Positions 1 through 5,935 of a stretch of DNA of 9,403 bases are shown piece after piece. Each line of letters opens with the position of its first letter. Position 1 is the first letter of the stretch. The position numbers were made by a program, and so were the translations under genes. A model generated the notes under the pieces. That model saw only the letters and a list, made by a program, of their open reading frames with translations, had not been told where the DNA came from and did not search any database. The DNA comes from Nocardioides sp. (GTDB lineage Bacteria > Actinomycetota > Actinomycetes > Propionibacteriales > Nocardioidaceae). The stretch is from NCBI GenBank assembly GCA_029264225.1, contig JARICB010000113.1, positions 1 to 9,403 of the forward strand. Reading direction: 5' to 3'.

Positions 1-48
1 GATCCATAAGTGCACGCTACTCGTGGTGGGTGTTCCGGGGGGTTGGGC

Positions 49-142
49 GTTGCTTCACCATGTTATGCAGGGAACTCGTCACTCTGCATGGCGTCGACGG
101 TGTGCTAAGTGTCGGGTTCCCTACTCCGCATGGTGAAGCAAC
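49..142. repeat. 94-bp imperfect palindrome downstream of otsA
   Basis: The two halves of this stretch are complementary about a single centre between bases 95 and 96. The outer arms (49-62 and 129-142) are a perfect 14-bp inverted repeat. Inside, 69-75 pairs with 116-122, 80-83 with 108-111 and 86-88 with 103-105, and the core 92-99 is the palindrome CGTCGACG. By hand count, 35 of 47 symmetric positions are Watson-Crick pairs, 4 are G-T and 8 are mismatches. It starts 54 nt past the otsA stop codon in the direction of otsA transcription. It could be a factor-independent terminator or RNA stem, an intergenic REP/MITE-like repeat, or a protein-binding site. I see no flanking target duplication and no U-run. 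Confidence 0.75.
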
Positions 143-196
143 ACAGCAGTGGGGAAGGCAGGCACGAGCCGAACGGGCAACTAGACCGCGGACGGG

Positions 197-1639
197 TCAG
201 GAGCTGGCGATCGCTCGCATGGTCTTGTCGTGATCCGGGCGAATGTCGGAGAGGTCGTGGAGGAAACCGTCGGCCCACTTGGCGACGTCGTTCTCCACGA
301 CCGTCTTGCGCATCGCTCGCATTCGCCGGGTCGTCTCCTTGGGCTCGGCGTTGAACGCCTCCATGAGCGCGGCCTTCATGCCGTTGATGTCGTAGGGGTT
401 GACCAGATAGGCCTGCCGGAGCTCGCGGGCGGCTCCGGCGAACTCCGAGAGCACCAGCGCGCCTGTGTCCTCGTAGCGGCAGGCGACGTACTCCTTCGCG
501 ACCAGGTTCATCCCGTCGCGGTACGGCGTCACGACCATGATGTCGGCGGCCCGGTAGAGCGCGGCCATCTCCTCGCGCGGGTAGGAGGAGTGCAGGTAGG
601 AGATCGCTGGCCGGCCGATCCGACCGAGGTCGCCGTTGGTGCGCCCTACCAACCGGTCGATCTCGTCGCGCAGGATCCGGTACTGCTCGACCCGCTCGCG
701 CGACGGAGTCGCTACCTGGACGAAGACGGCGTCCTCCACGTCGAGCGCGCCGTCGGCAATGAGCTCGGCGAACGCACGCAACCGTGCGTAGATGCCCTTC
801 GTGTAGTCGAGCCGGTCGATACCGAGGAAGATCTTGCGCGGGCTCCCGAGCTCCTTGCGGATCTCGTCGGCGCGCGCCTGGACGCCCTCGTCGTGAGCGA
901 GTTCGATGAAGCCGGCCGAGTCGATCGAGATCGGGAACGCCGCCGCCTTCACGGTTCGGCCGTCGGGCAGGTAGATGAGGTCGCGATGCGTCTTGTGCCC
1001 GACCCGCTGACGGACCAGGCGGACGAAGTTGCCGGCCCCGCCGGGGAGCTGGAAGCCGATCAGGTCGGCGCCCAGCATCCCTTCGAGGATCTGGCGTCGC
1101 CACGGCAGTTGGGAGAACAGTTCGGTCGGCGGGAAGGGAATGTGCAGGTAGAAACCGATGCGCAGGTCCGGTCGCAGCTCGCGCAGCATCTGCGGTACGA
1201 GCTGGAGTTGGTAGTCCTGTACCCACACGGTTGCGTTGTCTGCCGCTATCTCGGCCGCCCGCTGGGCGAAGCGCTGGTTGACCCGAACGTAGGAGTCCCA
1301 CCACTCGCGGTGGAACTCCGGCTTGGCCACCAGGTCGTGGTAGAGCGGCCACAGGGTGCCGTTGGAGAAGCCTTCGTAGAACTCGGTGACCTCGTCGGCG
1401 CTCAGATGCACCGGCACCAGTTGCAGGCCGTCGTCGACGAACGGCTGCAGGTCGGCGTCGTCGGTGGCGCCCGGCCAGCCGATCCAGGCGCCGTCATTGG
1501 CGCGCATCACGGGTTCGAGGGCCGAGACCAGCCCGCCGGGGGAGCGTCGCCATCCGACGCTGCCGTCCGGCAGCACTACCCGGTCGACGGGCAGGCGGTT
1601 GGCCACGATTACGAGGTCGGCACGCCCTGGGGTGGTCAC
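197..1639 (-). CDS. otsA: Trehalose-6-phosphate synthase (OtsA, GT20)
   Basis: This cytoplasmic retaining glycosyltransferase joins glucose from a nucleotide donor (UDP-, GDP- or ADP-glucose) to glucose-6-phosphate, giving trehalose-6-phosphate, the first step of the OtsAB pathway. At 480 residues it is of normal family length. Family landmarks are all present: NRLP at 14-17, the RRSPGG loop at 31-36, WIGWPG at 52-57, the QDYQ motif with Asp142, LHIPFP with His166, GIDRLDYTKG with Arg276 and Lys281, and YRDGMNLVAKEY at 373-384 with Asp375. These correspond to the catalytic and phosphate/donor-binding residues described for E. coli OtsA. The start is GTG, chosen because NRLP follows at the usual distance and a -10-like TAGGCT lies 6 nt upstream, which suggests a leaderless mRNA. 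It is divergent from the cluster carrying otsB. Confidence 0.96.
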   Translation of the reverse strand: MTTPGRADLVIVANRLPVDRVVLPDGSVGWRRSPGGLVSALEPVMRANDGAWIGWPGATDDADLQPFVDDGLQLVPVHLSADEVTEFYEGFSNGTLWPLYHDLVAKPEFHREWWDSYVRVNQRFAQRAAEIAADNATVWVQDYQLQLVPQMLRELRPDLRIGFYLHIPFPPTELFSQLPWRRQILEGMLGADLIGFQLPGGAGNFVRLVRQRVGHKTHRDLIYLPDGRTVKAAAFPISIDSAGFIELAHDEGVQARADEIRKELGSPRKIFLGIDRLDYTKGIYARLRAFAELIADGALDVEDAVFVQVATPSRERVEQYRILRDEIDRLVGRTNGDLGRIGRPAISYLHSSYPREEMAALYRAADIMVVTPYRDGMNLVAKEYVACRYEDTGALVLSEFAGAARELRQAYLVNPYDINGMKAALMEAFNAEPKETTRRMRAMRKTVVENDVAKWADGFLHDLSDIRPDHDKTMRAIASS

Positions 1640-1645
1640 GTCGGC

Positions 1646-1671
1646 AGCCTAGCGTTTCTGCGGCGCCGCAA
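1646..1671 (-). promoter_or_regulatory. otsA: Putative otsA promoter with 12-bp palindrome
   Basis: Read on the minus strand, TAGGCT (1646-1651) matches the actinobacterial TANNNT -10 pattern and ends 6 nt before the GTG start of otsA. Transcription would then begin at or next to the start codon, as in leaderless genes. I see no Shine-Dalgarno sequence. Just upstream lies a perfect 12-bp palindrome, TGCGGCGCCGCA (1659-1670), in the spacer/-35 zone, where a repressor could bind. No good -35 hexamer is visible at normal spacing. Confidence 0.45.
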
Positions 1672-1708
1672 CCCGAGGCTCGGCGCGGGCACTGCGACTC
1701 GCCGAAGC

Positions 1709-1745
1709 GAATGACATGAGTGTCGTTCTTCGCCTACAGTGTAGG
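1709..1745 (+). promoter_or_regulatory. Putative promoter and operators for the DUF3263-otsB gene run
   Basis: ATGACA (1711-1716, five of six matches to TTGACA) and TACAGT (1735-1740) form a plausible sigma-70-type promoter with an 18-bp spacer, and the start codon follows about 59 nt downstream. Both hexamers sit inside inverted repeats. GAATGACA/TGTCGTTC (1709-1716 and 1721-1728, one G-T) covers the -35, and CCTACA-G-TGTAGG (1733-1745) covers the -10. Dyads over both hexamers are typical of repressor control. The regulator is unknown. Confidence 0.5.
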
Positions 1746-1798
1746 GAGCAGGCAGCGAAGCGCCGCCACCACAGCAGGGCCAACCCAGGAGTCAACGG

Positions 1799-2095
1799 AT
1801 GAACGCCGGAGCCGCATACGTCGGTCACGAGGGGGAGAGCACCCCCGGACTGAGTCAGCGCGACAGCGAGATCTTGGAGTTCGAACGTCACTGGTGGAAG
1901 TTCGCCGGCGCCAAGGAACAGGCGGTCCGGGAGAAGTTCGACATGGGCTCCACCCGCTACTACCAGGTGCTCAACGCCCTGATCGATCGGCCTGAAGCGC
2001 TCGAGGCCGACCCGCTGCTGGTTCGTCGCCTGCGCCGACTGCGCGCTTCCCGCCAGCGGCAACGCTCGGCTCGACGCCTCGGCTTCGAGATCTGA
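1799..2095 (+). CDS. DUF3263 domain protein
   Basis: This small basic protein of 98 residues has the actinobacterial DUF3263 signature. It includes LSQRDSEILEFERHWW (18-33) and the segment 48-81 with STRYYQVLN, DP at 71-72 and LVRRLRRLR. The 40-81 region reads like a helix-turn-helix of the kind found in sigma-factor and DNA-binding proteins, and the Arg-rich tail (77-93) would suit nucleic-acid binding. That role is inference, as the family has no established function that I know of. AGGAG at 1787-1791, 7 nt before the ATG, supports the start. It is the first gene of a plus-strand run with the LytR_C protein, otsB and the CDF transporter, and has its own promoter-like region shared with divergent otsA. 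Confidence 0.85.
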   Translation: MNAGAAYVGHEGESTPGLSQRDSEILEFERHWWKFAGAKEQAVREKFDMGSTRYYQVLNALIDRPEALEADPLLVRRLRRLRASRQRQRSARRLGFEI

Positions 2096-2138
2096 CCCGC
2101 ACCACATGCCCGGGGCTACTTCCCCCAGTGAGGCACCA

Positions 2139-2642
2139 ATGACCAACACCTGCTCCCGACGTAACGAACGTGGCGTCGCCTTTCCCTCGCCGATCGTGAT
2201 GCTCAGCATCGTCGCCGTCGCGATGGCCGGATTCGCGTTCGTTGCCACCAAGGATCGTCCTGTCGACGAGCGCCGGGTCACGACCACATCCGCGAGTCAG
2301 ACCCCGGCGCCGGTGGCGACCGCGCCGGTCAGCCCGACCAAGACGCCCAAGCCCAAGCCCGTGATCAAGCGTGGCGAGGTCTACGTCGAGGTGTTCAACA
2401 ACTCCGGCATCAAGGGGCTGGCCGCGACGACCGCCGCCAAGGCGACGCAGGTCGGCTGGCAGGTCGTCGGTGAGGACAACTGGTACGGCGTCATCCCGGC
2501 CTCGACGGTCTACTATCCCGAACGGCTCAAGGCCGCAGCCAAGCAGCTCGCCCTCGACCTCGGCATCTCCCGGACTGGGCTGGCCGTCGAGCCGATGAAG
2601 ATGGATCGGCTGACGATCATCCTCACCGCCGACGCCGCCTGA
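2139..2642 (+). CDS. Membrane-anchored LytR_C (LytR/CpsA/Psr C-terminal) domain protein
   Basis: The protein has 167 residues. A short Arg-containing cytoplasmic tail (1-14) is followed by one transmembrane helix at about 17-37, then a Thr/Pro/Lys-rich linker (about 46-76), then an extracytoplasmic LytR_C domain. VEVFNNSGIKGLA, AAKATQVGW, STVYYPE and a C-terminal ILTADA strand are typical of that domain. There is no LytR_cpsA_psr catalytic domain, so it is a stand-alone LytR_C protein like those linked to envelope integrity in mycobacteria. A binding role at the cell wall is inferred. The ATG at 2139 is chosen because GAGG lies 5 nt upstream. An in-frame ATG at 2106 has no ribosome-binding site and adds 11 unremarkable residues. 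It follows the DUF3263 gene by 43 nt and is likely co-transcribed. Confidence 0.85.
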   Translation: MTNTCSRRNERGVAFPSPIVMLSIVAVAMAGFAFVATKDRPVDERRVTTTSASQTPAPVATAPVSPTKTPKPKPVIKRGEVYVEVFNNSGIKGLAATTAAKATQVGWQVVGEDNWYGVIPASTVYYPERLKAAAKQLALDLGISRTGLAVEPMKMDRLTIILTADAA

Positions 2643-2686
2643 CGGCTGCTGACCGAGTCGAGCTCCGCACGTGATTGGGTGAGCGC

Positions 2687-3523
2687 ATGGAGTTCACCTC
2701 CGCTGGGGCCCGCGATCGCTACGACCGGTTGGTCGCCAGACTGGACGAGGTCGTTATCGGGCTCGACTTCGACGGCGTCCTGTCCCCCATCGTCGAAGAC
2801 CCGGATCAAGCCCGTATCCATGTCGATGCCGCGCAGGTGCTTACCGGCCTGAGCGACCTCGTCCGCGCAGTCGCCGTCATCACCGGGCGTCCCGTTCGGC
2901 AGGCGCTCGACCTCGGCGATCTCGCCGAGCTCGGAGACGCGATGGGCGAGCACGGCACTGAACTGTTCGTGCTCGGCCAGTACGGCAACGAGCGCTGGTC
3001 CTCGACCGACCACCGGTTCGTCTCCCCCCGACCTCCTGAAGGCCTGGCCTCTTTCGAACGCGAACTGCCAGCACTGCTGCGTCGTCACGGCGCCAGTGAG
3101 GCCTTCGTCGAGAAGAAGGGCCTGGCCGTCGCGGTGCATACCCGCCGTCTCAGTGAGGCCTACGAGACCTTCGAGCGGCTGCTGTCGCCGATGACCGACC
3201 TTGCCCACGCACATGGACTGATGGTTGAGCCCGGCCGCAACGTGATCGAGGTGCGTGCCCAGGGGATGCACAAGGGGCACGCCGTCCGTGCGCTGGCCAG
3301 CGAGCAGCAGGCTGGCGGATTCTTCTTCGCCGGTGACGACCTCGGCGACCTGGAAGCCTTTGAAGCGGTCGCCGAGCTTCGTAGGCAGGGACTGGCGACG
3401 CTGCTGGTGTGCGCCGCCTCCGACGAGCAGTCGGCGTTGATGCCGCTCGCCGACGTGATCGTGCCAGGACCCGACGGCGTGCTCGACCTGCTGCGCCACC
3501 TTGCTGCCGACGCACGAAGCTGA
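2687..3523 (+). CDS. otsB: Trehalose-6-phosphate phosphatase (OtsB, HAD superfamily)
   Basis: This cytoplasmic HAD-family phosphatase hydrolyses trehalose-6-phosphate to trehalose, completing the pathway begun by OtsA. At 278 residues it is of normal size. Motif I, LDFDGVLSPI, carries nucleophile Asp27 and acid/base Asp29. Motif II is ITGR with Thr66. Motif III is Lys196 in MHKGHA. Motif IV is GDDLGDLEAF with Asp217, Asp218 and Asp221. The more familiar motif IV is GDDxTDE, so Thr and Glu are replaced by Gly and Leu while the Mg-binding aspartates stay. The cap domain (about 85-190) includes the conserved GxNVIEVR-like strand. ATG at 2687 is preferred, preceded by GGTGAG at a short 3-nt spacing. 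A TTG at 2675 would add four residues. It ends 4 nt before the CDF gene. Confidence 0.92.
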   Translation: MEFTSAGARDRYDRLVARLDEVVIGLDFDGVLSPIVEDPDQARIHVDAAQVLTGLSDLVRAVAVITGRPVRQALDLGDLAELGDAMGEHGTELFVLGQYGNERWSSTDHRFVSPRPPEGLASFERELPALLRRHGASEAFVEKKGLAVAVHTRRLSEAYETFERLLSPMTDLAHAHGLMVEPGRNVIEVRAQGMHKGHAVRALASEQQAGGFFFAGDDLGDLEAFEAVAELRRQGLATLLVCAASDEQSALMPLADVIVPGPDGVLDLLRHLAADARS

Positions 3524-3527
3524 GCCC

Positions 3528-4427
3528 ATGGGCGCGGGTCACGGACACGGCGACATGCACGCCGGTGCGCGACATCGCTGGCGACTGGGGGTCGCCTGCG
3601 CCCTGGTGGCTTCCTTCTTCCTGGTCGAGGTCGTCGTCGGGTGGGTCTCGGGTTCGCTGGCGTTGCTCTCCGATGCCGGACACATGGCCGCCGACGTGGT
3701 CGCGCTCAGTGCGGCACTGGTTGCCACTCGGATCGCTACCCGTCCCGACACCACGGGGCGGCGTACGTTCGGCTCCTATCGGGCCGAGGTCTTCGCCTCG
3801 GGGTTGACCGTGCTGCTGATGCTCGGGACGGCCGTCTACGTCACCGTCGAGGCTGTACGCCGCATCGGCTCCGCGCCAGATGTCGCCGCACGGCCGATGC
3901 TGGTGGTCGGTGCGATCGGTCTCGTAATCAATGCGATCGCGCTCCTGCTGCTCCGCGGCGGCGCCGGCGAGAGTTTGAACGTGAAGGGCGCCTACTTCGA
4001 GGTGCTTGCCGACACCGTCGGCTCGATCGGGGTGATCGCGGCGGGCGCGCTGGTCTCCGTCACGGGTGACGGCTGGTGGGACACCGTTTTCGCGCTGGCG
4101 ATCGCCCTCTTCGTCGCCGTGCGCGCAGTTGTGCTCGGACGCGAGGTGCTGGCAGTGCTGGGCCAGCACGCACCGGCCGGGTTGGCGCCCGCCGACATCG
4201 AGGCCTCACTGCTCAATGTCCTTGGCGTCGAGGGTGTGCACGACCTGCATGTGTGGACCCTGACCTCCGGGATGCACGTCGCCACCGCCCATCTGCTTGT
4301 CGCCGAAGGCAGCACCGCCGGCGTACTCGCCGCAGCCAGCGGCGTACTGCGGGCCGACTACGGCGTCGAGCACGCAACGCTCCAGGTGGAGACGCCGACG
4401 TCGCAGTGTGAGCGGACCTCCTGGTGA
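3528..4427 (+). CDS. Cation diffusion facilitator (CDF) family metal efflux transporter
   Basis: This proton-coupled divalent metal exporter (Zn/Cd/Co type) of 299 residues sits in the cytoplasmic membrane. The N-terminus is His-rich (HGHGDMH, 5-11). Six transmembrane helices fit at about 21-41, 43-65, 86-108, 123-143, 155-178 and 183-203, followed by a cytoplasmic metal-sensing domain (about 205-299) with DLHVWTLTSGMHVATAHL. The TM2 metal site is intact: His52 and Asp56 in SDAGHMAAD. In TM5 the usual HxxxD reads ExxxD (Glu158, Asp162), so one ligand differs from CzcD/ZitB-type zinc exporters and metal choice is uncertain. The ATG at 3528 starts 4 nt after the otsB stop with no strong ribosome-binding site, so translation is probably coupled. 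Why a metal exporter sits with trehalose genes is not evident. Confidence 0.9.
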   Translation: MGAGHGHGDMHAGARHRWRLGVACALVASFFLVEVVVGWVSGSLALLSDAGHMAADVVALSAALVATRIATRPDTTGRRTFGSYRAEVFASGLTVLLMLGTAVYVTVEAVRRIGSAPDVAARPMLVVGAIGLVINAIALLLLRGGAGESLNVKGAYFEVLADTVGSIGVIAAGALVSVTGDGWWDTVFALAIALFVAVRAVVLGREVLAVLGQHAPAGLAPADIEASLLNVLGVEGVHDLHVWTLTSGMHVATAHLLVAEGSTAGVLAAASGVLRADYGVEHATLQVETPTSQCERTSW

Positions 4428-4429
4428 GT

Positions 4430-4479
4430 GTCCAACATGTGGACCTGATGTGCACATGCTGAGACGGTCTGCCTAGTCT
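4430..4479 (+). promoter_or_regulatory. Putative promoter region of the SAM-riboswitch operon, with two dyads
   Basis: Between the CDF stop and the riboswitch lie an inverted repeat GTCCA-acatg-TGGAC (4430-4444) and a perfect 10-bp palindrome ATGTGCACAT (4448-4457). TAGTCT (4474-4479) fits a -10 element and would start transcription at about 4486, exactly where the riboswitch aptamer begins. The -35 position (about 4451-4456) falls inside the 10-bp palindrome and is a poor hexamer, so an activator or repressor site there is possible. The fit of the -10 to the aptamer 5' end is the best support. Confidence 0.45.
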
Positions 4480-4484
4480 GAAGA

Positions 4485-4617
4485 CCTCATCACGAGGGAC
4501 TGAGGGAACGGCCCGTTGAAGTCCCGGCAACCGCCGCGAACCTCCTGTTGCGCAAGCGACAGTCGCGGAAACGGTGCCAATTCCGTCCCGATGCGAAAGT
4601 CGCCCGGGGTCGATGAG
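4485..4617 (+). promoter_or_regulatory. SAM-I (S-box) riboswitch
   Basis: The leader carries the S-box core. P1 pairs CTCATC (4486-4491) with GATGAG (4612-4617), all six base pairs. P2 pairs GGGAC (4496-4500) with GTCCC (4521-4525) around the kink-turn-like CTGAGGGAA and TGAA elements and the GGCCC loop. CCCGGCAACC follows at 4523-4532. P3 pairs CCGCGA (4534-4539) with TCGCGG (4563-4568) and has an inner CTGTTG/CGACAG helix. P4 is ACGG/CCGT with the TGCCAATT loop (4571-4586), and GCGAAAG (4593-4599) follows. Family knowledge says it binds S-adenosylmethionine and lowers expression of methionine/sulfur genes. No terminator lies between aptamer and gene, and P1 ends one base before the Shine-Dalgarno sequence, so control of translation is likely. 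Confidence 0.93.
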
Positions 4618-4624
4618 AAGGAGG
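4618..4624 (+). promoter_or_regulatory. Shine-Dalgarno AAGGAGG abutting riboswitch P1
   Basis: This near-perfect ribosome-binding site is 6 nt before ATG 4631. It fixes the start of the enzyme gene: earlier in-frame starts such as GTG 4574 lie inside the riboswitch P4 helix and are not credible. The site begins at the base after the closing helix P1. CCTCCT at 4541-4546, in the P3 arm, is exactly complementary to AGGAGG at 4619-4624. Confidence 0.85.
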
Positions 4625-4630
4625 ACTTCG

Positions 4631-5911
4631 ATGACTGTCGTTGCAGAAAACCCGGCCCGGACCACCCGCAAGCCCCTTCGCGCAGGAGCCTTCGGCCACG
4701 CGCGGGTGCTGGCCTGTCGTGAATGTGGCCACGAGGTCGATCTGGGTCCCCACTATGCGTGTCCGGAGTGCTTCGGACCTCTCGAGGTCTCCTACGACTT
4801 CCCGGCCGTGACCCGCGAAGAGATCGCCGCCGGACCGGCCAACATCTGGCGCTACAAGGCGCTGCTCCCGGTCCCGAGCGACATCGAGGAGAGCCCCAAC
4901 ACCGAACCCGGCTTTACCCGGTTGCTCAGGGCCAACAACCTCGGCGCCACGCTCGGTATCGACAACCTGTGGGTCAAGGACGACTCGACCAACCCCACGA
5001 ACTCCTTCAAGGACCGCGTCGTCGCCTGCGCCCTGAGTGCGGCCCGCGAATTCGACGCCAAGGTCTTCGCCTGCCCTTCGACCGGCAACCTGGCCAACGC
5101 CGTCGCCGCCGCGGGCGCCCGGGCGGGGATCAAGACGGTGGTCTTCATCCCCAGCAACCTGGAGAAGCCCAAGCAGATCAACTCGGCCGTCTACACCGAC
5201 TCCCTGGTGGCCGTTGACGGCAACTACGACGACGTCAACAAACTTGCCTCCGAGATCGCCGGCGAGGAGGAGGGATGGGCGTTCGTCAACGTCAACGTCC
5301 GCCCGTTCTACGCCGAGGGCTCCAAGACCCTCGGCTACGAGATCGCCGAGCAGCTCGGTTGGCGACTGCCCGACCAGGTCGTCATCCCGGTCGCGTCCGG
5401 CTCCCAGCTGACCAAGGTCGACAAGGCCTTCCAGGAACTCATCACCCTCGGCCTCGTCGAGGACAAGCCCTACAAGGTGTACGGCGCGCAGGCGACCGGC
5501 TGCTCACCCGTCTCGGTGGCCTACAAGGTCAATACTGACGCGATCCGGCCGGTCAAGCCCGACACCATCGCCAAGAGCCTGGCCATCGGCAACCCCGCCG
5601 ACGGGATCTACGTGCTCGACGTCTGTCGACGTACCGGTGGCGCGGTTGAGGACATCAGCGATGAGGAGGTGCGCGAGGGCATCGTGCTGCTCGCCCGCAC
5701 CGAAGGGATCTTCACCGAGACCGCCGGTGGTACTACCGTCGGAGTCCTGAAGAAGCTGGTGGAAACGGGCCAGCTCGACACCACCCTCGAGACCGTGGTC
5801 ATCAACACCGGGCACGGCCTCAAGACCCTCGATGCGGTGTCCGATCGGGTCAGCGCTGTGGCCACCATTGCGCCCACCTACGCCGCGTTCGCTGCCGCCG
5901 ACCTCGTCTGA
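4631..5911 (+). CDS. thrC (metM-like): Threonine-synthase-family PLP enzyme, probable MetM-type homocysteine synthase
   Basis: This 426-residue fold-type II PLP enzyme acts on O-phosphohomoserine. By sequence it would be called threonine synthase. An N-terminal zinc-ribbon-like segment has Cys29/Cys32 and Cys44/Cys47, and the catalytic domain follows. The PLP lysine is Lys127 in NPTNSFKDR, and the phosphate-binding loop is STGN (150-153). NTGHGLK near the C-terminus is typical of the family. I favour MetM because a SAM riboswitch controls it and a Gly-Gly sulfur carrier follows 24 nt downstream. In Streptomyces, MetM with thiocarboxylated MetO is reported to turn O-phosphohomoserine into homocysteine. 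True threonine synthase usually sits with hom and thrB, which are absent here. The substrate is O-phosphohomoserine either way, but the second substrate (water or protein thiocarboxylate) cannot be read from sequence alone. Confidence 0.9.
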   Translation: MTVVAENPARTTRKPLRAGAFGHARVLACRECGHEVDLGPHYACPECFGPLEVSYDFPAVTREEIAAGPANIWRYKALLPVPSDIEESPNTEPGFTRLLRANNLGATLGIDNLWVKDDSTNPTNSFKDRVVACALSAAREFDAKVFACPSTGNLANAVAAAGARAGIKTVVFIPSNLEKPKQINSAVYTDSLVAVDGNYDDVNKLASEIAGEEEGWAFVNVNVRPFYAEGSKTLGYEIAEQLGWRLPDQVVIPVASGSQLTKVDKAFQELITLGLVEDKPYKVYGAQATGCSPVSVAYKVNTDAIRPVKPDTIAKSLAIGNPADGIYVLDVCRRTGGAVEDISDEEVREGIVLLARTEGIFTETAGGTTVGVLKKLVETGQLDTTLETVVINTGHGLKTLDAVSDRVSAVATIAPTYAAFAAADLV

Positions 5912-5935
5912 CCTGTCCCCACCAAGGAGTCCTCC

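Noticed and set aside
49..142. Insertion-sequence end or attachment site
   Set aside because: No transposase or integrase gene and no flanking direct target duplication are visible, so it is reported only as a palindrome.
230..1714. Long plus-strand open frame (494 codons) opposite otsA
   Set aside because: It is a GC-rich antisense shadow of otsA. The translation has no recognisable domain and every otsA motif is intact on the other strand.
2513..3529. 338-codon minus-strand open frame opposite otsB
   Set aside because: Antisense shadow. OtsB catalytic motifs are clear on the plus strand and this frame shows no family features.
3150..4169. 339-codon minus-strand open frame opposite otsB/CDF
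   Set aside because: Low-complexity, Arg/Asp/Gln-rich translation spanning two real plus-strand genes. Shadow.
4485..4617. SAM-IV instead of SAM-I aptamer
   Set aside because: The kink-turn region, the GGCCC loop, the CCGGCAACC segment, the TGCCAATT P4 loop and GAAAG before P1 follow the S-box (SAM-I) layout. A SAM-IV-type 3' arrangement is not seen.
4574..4630. Upstream in-frame GTG start extending the threonine-synthase-like protein by 19 residues
   Set aside because: It lies inside riboswitch helix P4, and AAGGAGG correctly spaced before ATG 4631 fixes the start.
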